From Firmicutes bacterium UBA1393 (GTDB lineage Bacteria > Bacillota > DTU025): a stretch of 17,733 nucleotides of DNA. The notes under the pieces are model-generated. The model saw only the letters and a list, made by a program, of their open reading frames with translations. It searched no databases and was not told where the DNA came from. The stretch lies in assembly GCA_002305255.1 (NCBI GenBank), contig DBQN01000028.1, positions 23,215-40,947 of the forward strand, read 5' to 3'. Numbering within the stretch: position 1 is the stretch's first letter; each line of letters begins with the position of its first letter. The translations under genes were made by a program, and so were the position numbers. Below are positions 1 through 6,143 of the stretch, piece by piece.

Positions 1-344
1 CCGTGAGGAGCATCCACAGGACCGCTGGCCTTGTCGAGGAACTGGACTCTCTCGGCCACTACCTCGTAGAACGTTCGCTTCTGGCCATCCGGGTTTTCGT
101 AGTTCCTCACCTGCAGACGACCGTCTACCGCTACCAGCCGACCCTTCCTCAGGTACTGGCTCACGGTTTCCGCCTGCTTGCCCCATACCACGATATCGAT
201 GAAATCGGCCTCGCGGTTACCTGTTTGAGGGTTAGGCCGAGCTCTGTCGACCGCAATGCGCATCCTGGCCACGGGAAGACCGGACTGCGTGACCCTGAGT
301 TCAGGATCGCGGACCAGGCGGCCTATTAGTATCACACTGTTCAT
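1..344 (-). CDS. ssb: Single-stranded DNA-binding protein (partial, 3' end outside window)
   Basis: SSB coats single-stranded DNA during replication, recombination and repair, normally as a tetramer of OB folds. The minus-strand frame reads MNSVILIGRLVRDPEL at the N-terminus, the classic SSB opening. Further OB-fold blocks follow: DFIDIVVWGKQAE, a YLRKGRLVAVDGRLQ strand pair and TFYEVVAERVQFL. The gene starts at the ATG at 344-342, with an AGGGTGG-type SD a few bases upstream. About 114 codons are visible; the disordered acidic C-terminal tail lies beyond position 1. It follows rpsF by 44 bases, matching the widespread rpsF-ssb-rpsR operon, so it is probably cotranscribed with rpsF. Identification is firm; only the missing 3' end is unknown. 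Confidence 0.95.
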   Translation of the reverse strand, partial: MNSVILIGRLVRDPELRVTQSGLPVARMRIAVDRARPNPQTGNREADFIDIVVWGKQAETVSQYLRKGRLVAVDGRLQVRNYENPDGQKRTFYEVVAERVQFLDKASGPVDAPH

Positions 345-388
345 TACAGCACCACCCTGCCTCTTATTAAGGCTAGACTGCAGGGCTC

Positions 389-676
389 CTAGTCATCCTG
401 GCGGATGATAAGGTAGCGTATGACCGCGTCGGTAATCCTGTAGACCCGCTCGAGCTCGGCTACAAGTTCACTTGGCGCGTTGAAATAGTGGATTGCATCC
501 CATGCCTCGGAACAATCCTCAATTTCATACGCCAGCCTGCGCCTACCCCTACGGTCGGTCTTCGTTACCTCTCCCCCGTTGCTCTGGATGAGCTCGCCGA
601 ACTTGGCGATCATGGCCTCGTATTCCTCTTCCGATAGCGACGGGTTCAACAGGAACATAGTTTCGTAGGCGTGCAC
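389..676 (-). CDS. rpsF: 30S ribosomal protein S6
   Basis: S6 binds the central domain of 16S rRNA as a heterodimer with S18 in the small subunit platform. The 95-residue product starts VHAYETMFLLNPSLSEEEYE and contains GEVTKTDRRGRRRLAYEIED and an AELERVYRITDAVIRYL segment, all typical of S6. The frame is open 33 codons further upstream, but the GTG at 676-674 is chosen because AGGGGAGG sits about 7 nt before it and S6 proteins begin next to the YETMF block. The gene lies just upstream of ssb. It has its own promoter (738-766) and a leader hairpin (702-722), so it need not depend on read-through from ychF. Confidence 0.95.
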   Translation of the reverse strand: MHAYETMFLLNPSLSEEEYEAMIAKFGELIQSNGGEVTKTDRRGRRRLAYEIEDCSEAWDAIHYFNAPSELVAELERVYRITDAVIRYLIIRQDD

Positions 677-701
677 TGACTTCACCTCCCCTCGGACTAT
701 G

Positions 702-722
702 GCCCCGCATTCCATGCGGAGC
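702..722 (-). promoter_or_regulatory. Hairpin in the rpsF leader, possible S6:S18 autoregulatory element
   Basis: On the minus strand CCGCAT, a GGA loop and ATGCGG form a perfect 6-bp stem. A T-G wobble and two G-C pairs extend it to about 9 bp. It lies between the predicted transcription start and the rpsF SD. Many bacteria carry an S6:S18-binding structure in the rpsF leader that mimics the 16S rRNA binding site and gives feedback control (established). Whether this hairpin is that element is inference; I did not identify the full consensus with its CCG bulge. Confidence 0.4.
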
Positions 723-737
723 AGGGATTGCGAATGC

Positions 738-766
738 ATTATAACATCAGTGCCAGACCCACGCAA
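738..766 (-). promoter_or_regulatory. Probable sigma-A promoter for rpsF-ssb
   Basis: Reading the minus strand, TTGCGT (complement of 761-766) is followed after exactly 17 nt by a perfect TATAAT (complement of 738-743). Transcription would begin near 731, giving a leader of roughly 55 nt before the rpsF GTG at 676. The rest of the 124-base gap between ychF and rpsF shows no convincing terminator. Confidence 0.7.
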
Positions 767-800
767 CTCGCCCAAAAGGGTGAATATTCCTTATGATTTC

Positions 801-1925
801 CTAAACGTTGAACTTGAACAACACTACGTCGCCGTTCTGGATCACATACTCCTTGCCTTCAGTGTGCACCCTGCCACGTTCGCGGGCCATAGCGAACGAA
901 CCGATGCTGAGCAGCTCATCGCATGTTATGACCTCGGCCTTGATGAATCCTCGCTCCATGTCGGAGTGGATCTTACCCGCCGCCGCCGGCGCCACAGTGC
1001 CGCTCGGAATGGTCCAGGCCCTGGTTTCGGTGCCCTTGATCGTGTAGAACGTGACAAGGTGCAGCGCCCGTCGCCCCGCCTTGATCAGCTCAGTAAGGGC
1101 AGAATCGCTAAATCCGAGTTCAGCAAGGTACTCATCGGCCTCCTCACGCGTCAGCTCGCACAGTTGTGCTTCGAGCTTGGCACTGACGGGCACCACCTGG
1201 TCGCCCTTGGCCTCCTGCATCACTGCCAGCACCGCCGGAAGTGTTCTGTCGGGCGCGACCAGGCCTGAAGCAGTGAGCATCGCCGCCTCCAGCTCTTGTT
1301 CAGACACGTTCGCCACTATTACTACGGGCTTCACGGTGAGCAGGAACATCTCGCTGACGAGTCTTGCGATATCGCCATCGAGTTCAGCACGGCGCAGCGG
1401 CGTTCCCGCATCGAGCAGCTGCTCGATGTGTCGGAGCGCATCCAGCTCGGCAGCGTACTTCTTATCCCCGGTCTTCAACATGGGCTCAACCTTCTTGATC
1501 CTGCGCCCCACCGTTTCGAGGTCAGCAAGGACCAGCTCAGTCTCGATCACGCCCATGTCGCGGACTGGGTCGGGGCTGCCATCCACGTGGGCCACTGAGT
1601 CGTCGGCGAAACACCTCACCACGTGGACGATGGCGTCTACCTCGCGCACATGCGACAAGAACTTGTTGCCGAGGCCTTCGCCCCTGCTGGCGCCCTTCAC
1701 CAGCCCGGCGATGTCGACGAACTCGATGGTCTCAGGAGTAACCTTCGTAGCCTCCGCCAGAGCCGCCACCCTTTCGAGGCGGTCGTCGGGCACGTCCACG
1801 ATTCCCTTGTTAGGCTCTATGGTGGTGAACGGGTAATTGGCTACGTTAGCATTGGCGCGGGCCAGGGCGTTGAAGAGCGTAGACTTGCCGACATTGGGCA
1901 GCCCTACTATTCCGAGACTAAACAT
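801..1925 (-). CDS. ychF: YchF/OLA1-type redox- and ribosome-associated ATPase
   Basis: YchF is a cytosolic P-loop NTPase of the OBG/TRAFAC class that prefers ATP and associates with ribosomes. The 374-residue product starts MFSLGIVGLPNVGKST, with a G1 P-loop at residues 8-16. It has GTTIEP-like switch I (PFTTIEPN), DIAGLVKGAS for G3, and NVSE in place of the guanine-specific NKxD motif, the hallmark of ATP preference. The C-terminus carries the TGS domain (LVTFYTIKGTETRAW and IHSDMERGFIKAEV). The frame is open seven codons further up, but family proteins begin at MFSLGIVG, so the ATG at 1925-1923 is chosen. This start overlaps the DUF951 stop by 8 nt, suggesting translational coupling. A recognisable SD for this ATG is weak, which fits coupling. 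Confidence 0.95.
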   Translation of the reverse strand: MFSLGIVGLPNVGKSTLFNALARANANVANYPFTTIEPNKGIVDVPDDRLERVAALAEATKVTPETIEFVDIAGLVKGASRGEGLGNKFLSHVREVDAIVHVVRCFADDSVAHVDGSPDPVRDMGVIETELVLADLETVGRRIKKVEPMLKTGDKKYAAELDALRHIEQLLDAGTPLRRAELDGDIARLVSEMFLLTVKPVVIVANVSEQELEAAMLTASGLVAPDRTLPAVLAVMQEAKGDQVVPVSAKLEAQLCELTREEADEYLAELGFSDSALTELIKAGRRALHLVTFYTIKGTETRAWTIPSGTVAPAAAGKIHSDMERGFIKAEVITCDELLSIGSFAMARERGRVHTEGKEYVIQNGDVVLFKFNV

Positions 1926-2145
1926 CTCTGCCGTCGCCATCGCCATCGGGCGCTGCGACGAACACCTCCCTGATGTCCTTTATCAAGTCGAACCGCGAAA
2001 GCATCACGACCCGACCGCAGCCCTCGCACTTGATGCGGATGTCAGCCCCTACCCGAAGGATCTCCCAGGTCGCACTGCCACACGGATGGGGTTTCTTCAG
2101 CCTCACCCGGTCGCCGATGTGCAGGCGCACCGCCTTGTCTACCAT
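1918..2145 (-). CDS. DUF951 family small protein
   Basis: This 75-residue protein matches the DUF951 family, which includes Bacillus subtilis YyzM (established family; molecular function unknown). Conserved blocks are LHIGDRVRLKKPHPCGS, a W.ILRVGADIRIKC segment and the CEGCG knuckle. Cys22, Cys40 and Cys43 could bind a metal together with His20, but that is inference. The C-terminus (PDGDGDGRDV) is acidic and low in complexity. The ATG at 2145 shares one base with the mscS stop codon (TGATG arrangement), AAGGAG lies about 10 nt upstream, and the 3' end overlaps ychF by 8 nt. The mscS-DUF951-ychF order recurs in many Bacillota. Confidence 0.85.
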   Translation of the reverse strand: MVDKAVRLHIGDRVRLKKPHPCGSATWEILRVGADIRIKCEGCGRVVMLSRFDLIKDIREVFVAAPDGDGDGRDV

Positions 2146-3065
2146 CAGTTTTTGTCTCCTTCATGGCCCTGCACGTCATCGCAGCCGTTGTGCAGATACG
2201 TAGACCTGAGGTTGGCCGAGTCAGCCTCCTCGCCCCTGAGCACCACGGTACGCGGGTACGGCACCTTCATGCCGTTCTCAGCCATGATGTTCACTGTCAG
2301 CAGTTTGAGCCGACGCTCAACCGCCCATTGTTCCATGGGAACCGCCCTGGCCAGTATTCTGAGGGTGATGCCTGACGCGCCCAGTTGCTGAACCCCTAGC
2401 ACCTGAGGCGCAGTAACCAGGTTCGGAATGTCTTTGGCGTGCGTGTCGAATGCCTCTTGGAGCAGGCTTATTGTGGCTGACGGGTCAGCCGTGTATGGCA
2501 CCTCGACATCGAACATCACGCGCATGGATTGACCCCGGTAGTTGGTCACCCTGTCTATCGAGCCATTCGGAATAGTGTGAACTTCTCCACCGAAGTCCCT
2601 TATCTTGGTTACGCGAAGGCCCATCTCCTCAACGATTCCCGACACGCCGCCCAGTGTCACATAGTCGCCGACGGCGTACTGGTCTTCAAACAGTATGAAG
2701 AAGCCGCTGATCACGTCTCGCACCAGGTTCTGAGCGCCGAAGCCGACTGCGACGCCGGCGATGCCGGCGCCTGCAACCAGGCCGGCAGTATCGACGCCCA
2801 GTTCGCCGAGGGCCATGATTGCCCCCACGAAGTACACGGTGTATCGAATGATACTCTTGAGCAAGGTCCTTAACGTCATCACCCTGCGTGGATCAGCCAG
2901 TGATCGCAATTGGTCGCCTCCGCGCGGGCGGAACAGCCTGTCGACGAGTCTCGATAGCAGGTTGCCTACGATGTGCGCGGCGACGGCAATGATGGCTATG
3001 CGCAACAATACAATAAGTGCAGCGACCAATCCGTCTGTAATTTGAGTGGCATCGACATTTGGCAA
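2145..3065 (-). CDS. MscS-family small-conductance mechanosensitive channel
   Basis: MscS channels open under membrane tension to release solutes during hypo-osmotic shock. The protein has three predicted membrane helices: roughly residues 12-42, 68-92 and a Gly/Ala-rich pore helix about 95-125 containing VAGAGIAGVAVGFGAQNLVRD. A beta domain (YAVGDYVTLGGVSGIVEEM, then TIPNGSIDRVTNY) and an alpha/beta C-terminal domain follow. A GTG at 3074-3072 is in frame, but the only SD, GGAGG at 3078-3074, abuts it. The TTG at 3065-3063 has that SD at 8 nt spacing and is the better start, giving 306 residues. A strong terminator lies just upstream, so the gene probably has its own promoter, but I could not identify a convincing one. 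Confidence 0.9.
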   Translation of the reverse strand: MPNVDATQITDGLVAALIVLLRIAIIAVAAHIVGNLLSRLVDRLFRPRGGDQLRSLADPRRVMTLRTLLKSIIRYTVYFVGAIMALGELGVDTAGLVAGAGIAGVAVGFGAQNLVRDVISGFFILFEDQYAVGDYVTLGGVSGIVEEMGLRVTKIRDFGGEVHTIPNGSIDRVTNYRGQSMRVMFDVEVPYTADPSATISLLQEAFDTHAKDIPNLVTAPQVLGVQQLGASGITLRILARAVPMEQWAVERRLKLLTVNIMAENGMKVPYPRTVVLRGEEADSANLRSTYLHNGCDDVQGHEGDKN

Positions 3066-3139
3066 GCCAGTCACCTCCGAGGAAGTATCCTGTAGTCTTA
3101 GTCTACGACACAGGCAAGACTAGTCCTCCCCAATAGACG

Positions 3140-3170
3140 AAAAACCCCTCCCGGCGCTGCCGAAAGGGGT
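3140..3170 (-). terminator. Rho-independent terminator after the YvlD-like gene
   Basis: On the minus strand CCCCTTTCGGC pairs with GCCGGGAGGGG, an 11-bp stem with two G-U pairs and an AGC loop. An outer A-T pair and a run of five Ts (complement of 3140-3144) follow. It sits between the four-helix membrane protein gene and mscS and separates the two transcription units. Confidence 0.88.
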
Positions 3171-3186
3171 GCACGAGGGCACCGAT

Positions 3187-3202
3187 TGTTTCACGTGAAA
3201 CT
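3187..3202. promoter_or_regulatory. parS: parS site (15 of 16 matches), ParB loading site
   Basis: The sequence TGTTTCACGTGAAACT matches the Bacillus-type parS consensus TGTTNCACGTGAAACA at all but the last base. It lies directly after the stop codon of the YvlD-like gene, so it is intergenic. ParB (Spo0J) clamps load at such sites and spread along DNA to organise and segregate the origin region (established). Confidence 0.88.
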
Positions 3203-3538
3203 CTACCGCAGGGTCGTCGGCACGAACATATCGACCAGACCGATAACCAGTGCTGCTACCAGGGCACCGCCGATGGTCACGCTGAACCCGGTTACGATGA
3301 AGCTGGTCACATAGATCACTAGCGCCGACACCAGGAACCCCACGATCCCCCTCGCGTAGGGTGACACTGACCTACCCATTATGGCCTCGATAAGCCACCC
3401 GAGAAGTGTGATGACTAGCGCTGCCACGACTGCCGTCCAGAAAGAGGCCGTCATGAAGCCGGGTACCAGGAAAGATACAAACATCAATACTAGCGCCGAT
3501 ACCACTAGTCTCACAATGTGCCTTACCCATTGACCCAT
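3203..3538 (-). CDS. Four-helix membrane protein of the YvlD / phage-holin-4_2 family
   Basis: The 111-residue product is almost entirely hydrophobic, with four predicted membrane helices near residues 8-28, 32-53, 62-85 and 87-105. LVSFLVPGF-like and TGFSVTIGGALVAALVIGLVD segments are typical of YvlD-type proteins, which are chromosomal integral membrane proteins annotated as phage-holin-family. In B. subtilis, yvlD belongs to an envelope-stress locus. There are no lysin or phage genes nearby, so a lytic role is unlikely. The ATG at 3538 has GAGGGGG about 9 nt upstream. The gene follows galT by 92 bases; that gap shows no clear promoter. The specific function is unknown. Confidence 0.82.
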   Translation of the reverse strand: MGQWVRHIVRLVVSALVLMFVSFLVPGFMTASFWTAVVAALVITLLGWLIEAIMGRSVSPYARGIVGFLVSALVIYVTSFIVTGFSVTIGGALVAALVIGLVDMFVPTTLR

Positions 3539-3630
3539 CTGTTATGCCCCCTCACTGAGTGTGCTGGAGTTGATAACCTATCGCGGTAACAGTATATCCA
3601 GCCACCGTGAATGTATGCCGTTATGCACTC

Positions 3631-4620
3631 TCAAACCGGGCAGATCGCGGTTTTCAACTGCTTTGCGGCATCCTCGGGCGTTGCTACGTTGACGAATACG
3701 CCTGTACCTATCTCGAATCCTGCGGGAGTGCTGAGGCGCGGAACCATCTCCAGTCTCCAGTGGTACGAGTTGTGCACGCTTCCCCACTCGTCAGGTGCAG
3801 CCTGCGTTGGGGACGTGCGCAGCACGAGGTTGTGGGGCACATCACTTACAGTAGAGTTCATCGCCTTGGCCAGGGCACCGAGCACTCTGGCCAGGGCAGT
3901 CGCGCCGGCGCTGTCGAGCTGCCCGAAGGATGCCTGATGCCTTACAGGCAGGATCCATGTTTCAAAGGGCATCTTCGGCGCGAAGGGAGCCATCGCCACG
4001 AACTCGCTGTCAGCCATGACGATCCTTGCCTCTGCCTCGAGCTCGTGCTCGATCATCTCGCAGAACATACATGCATTGTGGGTGCTCCAGTATGAGTGTG
4101 CCCTGTTGAGCTCCAGCCTCACTCTATCGGGCACAAAAGGCATGGCCATGATCTGTGAGTGTGGATGCTCGCGCGATGCCCCGGCCCGACGACCGTGGTT
4201 GCGCAGTATCTGCACGTATTGGACTCTGGGATCCGCGGCCAGCTGGCTATAGCGCTCTGCCCACACAGCCATCACCTGGGCGAGGTGTTCAACGGTGTAG
4301 GTTGCCAACCCAAGATCATGTTCGGGCGATTCTACCACCACGTCGTGAAAGCCAACGCCCGTTCGTGTGGCATAGGGCCCGATACGGCCATCCACGACAG
4401 CACCCTCCGGTGTCAGCGCCGGATACTTGTTGGGCACGACGCGCACCGACCATCCGGTATCACCCTCCAGTGTCAGCACAGCGGGAGGAGTGCGCTCCTC
4501 ATTGTGGGGGCAGAAGGGACATGCGGAGTTGCCCCCGCCGTGGTCATAGGGGCGATGCGCCCTATCTTGGGCCATTATCACCCAATCGCCTGTGACAAGA
4601 TCCTGCCTGAACTCAGGCAT
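3631..4620 (-). CDS. galT: GalT-family (HIT superfamily) hexose-1-phosphate nucleotidylyltransferase
   Basis: GalT transfers UMP from UDP-glucose to galactose 1-phosphate in the Leloir pathway through a covalent nucleotidyl-histidine. The 329-residue protein has the two tandem HIT-like domains of the family. It shows C34-P-F-C37 and C184-M-F-C187 zinc-type knuckles, VVPNKYPAL, and the active-site triad H152-P-H154-S-Q156; by alignment with E. coli GalT (HPHGQ), His154 is the nucleophile. A C-terminal HWRLEMVPRL block completes the fold. ADP-glucose phosphorylases share this HxHSQ form, so UDP versus ADP specificity is open. No other galactose-pathway gene is in view. The ATG at 4620 has GGGGGTGG upstream. 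Family assignment is firm; substrate is inferred. Confidence 0.85.
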   Translation of the reverse strand: MPEFRQDLVTGDWVIMAQDRAHRPYDHGGGNSACPFCPHNEERTPPAVLTLEGDTGWSVRVVPNKYPALTPEGAVVDGRIGPYATRTGVGFHDVVVESPEHDLGLATYTVEHLAQVMAVWAERYSQLAADPRVQYVQILRNHGRRAGASREHPHSQIMAMPFVPDRVRLELNRAHSYWSTHNACMFCEMIEHELEAEARIVMADSEFVAMAPFAPKMPFETWILPVRHQASFGQLDSAGATALARVLGALAKAMNSTVSDVPHNLVLRTSPTQAAPDEWGSVHNSYHWRLEMVPRLSTPAGFEIGTGVFVNVATPEDAAKQLKTAICPV

Positions 4621-4663
4621 CAGACCACCCCCTGTGCACCTTCTGCGCTTCGCTCAATATAAT

Positions 4664-4689
4664 GGAGTGCCGTAGGAACACGGCACTCC
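4664..4689 (-). terminator. Hairpin, candidate terminator between the chrA pair and galT
   Basis: GGAGTGCCGT and ACGGCACTCC form a perfect 10-bp stem with a 6-nt loop. On the minus strand it is followed by ATTATATTG, a poor but T-containing tail. It lies about 95 bases past the second chrA stop and 44 bases before the galT start, in a 163-base gap. It could end the VanW-AtpZ-ChrA transcript or act in the galT leader. Confidence 0.45.
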
Positions 4690-4783
4690 GGCCATACCGA
4701 AGGAGGAATCGCCTTGTGGAGGTTGCTTGAGGTAATCGCTAGTCCGTATTTCAGGTGGCGCAAGCGCACCTGCATCGTGCTGG

Positions 4784-5311
4784 TCATGTCAGGGAGAAGA
4801 TGACCGCGCCTGCAAGGCCCGATAGAGCCAGCACGAGTATTGGATGGAGCTTCACCCAGAAGATCATTGCCGCCGCCCCGATACCGATGATCACAGATCT
4901 TGCGTCCGCAAAGGCTACGCGGCCGACTGAGATCACCGCTGCCGCGATCAGCCCCACAACGGCGGGGCGCATGCCCGCCCTTACATGTACGAGCCAGTTC
5001 GCACTGCTGAGCTTCCTTGCCAGTGCGGCCAACAATAGAACGATTACTACCGAGGGAGCTATCACTCCCAGCGTTGCGATGACACCGCCCGGTACGCCGC
5101 CCAGGCGATACCCTACGAAGGTGGCGCTGTTGACCGCGATGGGGCCTGGCGTGACTTCGGCAATGGCAACGATGTCGGTGAACTCGGCCAGAGTGAGCCA
5201 GCCTTTGCCGTCTATTATCTCCGATTCGATCAGGGGCAACATGGCATAGCCTCCGCCGAACGTGAACAGGCCCACTTTGGCGAGAGTCAGGAATAGCTCC
5301 AGCAGAATCAT
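4784..5311 (-). CDS. chrA: Chromate transporter half-protein (CHR domain, second of pair)
   Basis: Short CHR-family proteins each carry one CHR domain of about six helices; pairs of opposite topology form a functional chromate exporter (established). This 175-residue member shows FLTLAKVGLFTFGGGYAMLP at the N-terminus, then GWLTLAEFTDIVAIAEVTPG and PIAVNSATFVGYRLGG, the family signature blocks. Helices fill the rest of the chain. The ATG at 5311 overlaps the upstream chrA stop by 4 nt (ATGA) and GGGGGGTG lies 7 nt before it, so the two are translationally coupled. True substrate may be another oxyanion; chromate is assigned by family only. Confidence 0.88.
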   Translation of the reverse strand: MILLELFLTLAKVGLFTFGGGYAMLPLIESEIIDGKGWLTLAEFTDIVAIAEVTPGPIAVNSATFVGYRLGGVPGGVIATLGVIAPSVVIVLLLAALARKLSSANWLVHVRAGMRPAVVGLIAAAVISVGRVAFADARSVIIGIGAAAMIFWVKLHPILVLALSGLAGAVIFSLT

Positions 5312-5898
5312 CTCTTGACACCCCCCATCTTCAACGCAACGCCTACCAATGCCGCCGCCACGATAACCAGAGGTGTACTAATGCCGAAAGCCGCCACGGC
5401 AAGCAGCGCCGCCGCCGCCAGCATCAGGTCGCGCCCGGACTTCATTATGGGCTTCCCTATCTTGACGACGGCGGAGAGTATCAGCACCACCACTGCCGGT
5501 CGGATGCCGGCGAAGGCCGCCTGTACCACCTTGGCCGACGCCACCTGTGAGAACATCGCAGCCACCAGCGTTATGATGATGATCGACGGAAGAGCACAGC
5601 CTGCGACCGACACGAGTGATCCGACGATTCCTCGAAGCTCGAATCCCACGTAGGTCGCGGTGTTGATAGCGAGGGCACCAGGCGCGGTCTGCGCCACGGC
5701 CAGGATATCTACGAACTCATCCTTCGACAGCCAGCCATGCTTGTCCACGATGTCCTTCTGGATCAGGGGGATCATCACGTAGCCCCCTCCGATGGTGAAA
5801 GCTCCGATGCGAAAGAAAGTCCAGAACAGTTCGGTGAGCGAGGCCCTTGAACAGGCGGCCTGCCTGTCGGCCCCGTTACTTTCGGGCGATATGCTCAT
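5308..5898 (-). CDS. chrA: Chromate transporter half-protein (CHR domain, first of pair)
   Basis: This 196-residue single-CHR protein is the partner of the downstream half-transporter. Motifs are FFRIGAFTIGGGYVMIPLIQ, then GWLSKDEFVDILAVAQTAPG and ALAINTATYVGFELRG. It carries a hydrophilic N-terminal extension of about 20 residues (SISPESNGADRQAACSRAS) before the first helix, which its partner lacks. AGGGGG lies about 13 nt before the ATG at 5898, a long spacing; a start nearer the SD was not found in frame. It follows the AtpZ-like gene by 18 bases and overlaps the second chrA by 4, so it is within an operon. Confidence 0.88.
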   Translation of the reverse strand: MSISPESNGADRQAACSRASLTELFWTFFRIGAFTIGGGYVMIPLIQKDIVDKHGWLSKDEFVDILAVAQTAPGALAINTATYVGFELRGIVGSLVSVAGCALPSIIIITLVAAMFSQVASAKVVQAAFAGIRPAVVVLILSAVVKIGKPIMKSGRDLMLAAAALLAVAAFGISTPLVIVAAALVGVALKMGGVKR

Positions 5899-5916
5899 GC
5901 GTCTGCTATGTCCCCC

Positions 5917-6126
5917 TTACTTCCTGCCGCGCCTTGAGCCGCCGTATTTCCCAGTCATGTGGATCACTGACTGCCTGACGCTTAGCGCTCCGGAAACCAC
6001 TCCCAGCAGGAATCCAAGTATCGCTCCCCAGGGCCGGCTGTCGATCACGCCATCAACGTACATGCCCACTACAAAGCCCATTACTACCGTGGTGCCGAAC
6101 TCCACCGCGATCCACAGATGGTTCAC
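5917..6126 (-). CDS. Small two-helix membrane protein, AtpZ/AtpI-like
   Basis: The 69-residue product has two predicted helices (about residues 5-24 and 33-52) joined by VDGVIDSRPWGAILGFLLGVVSG, which resembles the AtpZ/AtpI family pattern of a G..xD...x.PW.....G...G core. AtpI/AtpZ proteins normally sit beside the F0F1-ATPase genes, where they help rotor assembly and have been linked to Mg2+/Ca2+ transport; here no atp gene is in view. The C-terminus is basic (GGSRRGRK). The GTG at 6126 follows an AGGAGG that overlaps the VanW stop codon (TAGGAGG), with a longish 13-nt spacing. The match is by motif only, so the family call is moderate. Confidence 0.6.
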   Translation of the reverse strand: MNHLWIAVEFGTTVVMGFVVGMYVDGVIDSRPWGAILGFLLGVVSGALSVRQSVIHMTGKYGGSRRGRK

Positions 6127-6143
6127 GCTGAATGATCCGCCTC

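Noticed and set aside
1051..1836. Long plus-strand open frames over ychF (and similarly 14219-14962 over mnmE)
   Set aside because: They are antisense shadows of strongly conserved genes, with Ser/Thr/Arg-rich composition, no SD and no recognisable domain.
3203..3538. Phage holin as a sign of a prophage
   Set aside because: No lysin, structural or integrase genes nearby. Chromosomal YvlD-type proteins carry this family label without being phage-derived.
3610..3617. Minus-strand CATACATT resembling a sigma-E -10 in the galT to YvlD-like gap
   Set aside because: No ATA-type -35 at the required distance, and an 8-base match is expected often by chance.
4658..4803. Plus-strand TATAAT at 4658-4663 and a 29-codon TTG frame (4714-4803) preceded by GGAGG
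   Set aside because: There is no -35 element at proper spacing, the peptide resembles nothing known and it runs into the 3' end of chrA. The combination is probably chance, though it is worth remembering if RNA data show plus-strand signal.
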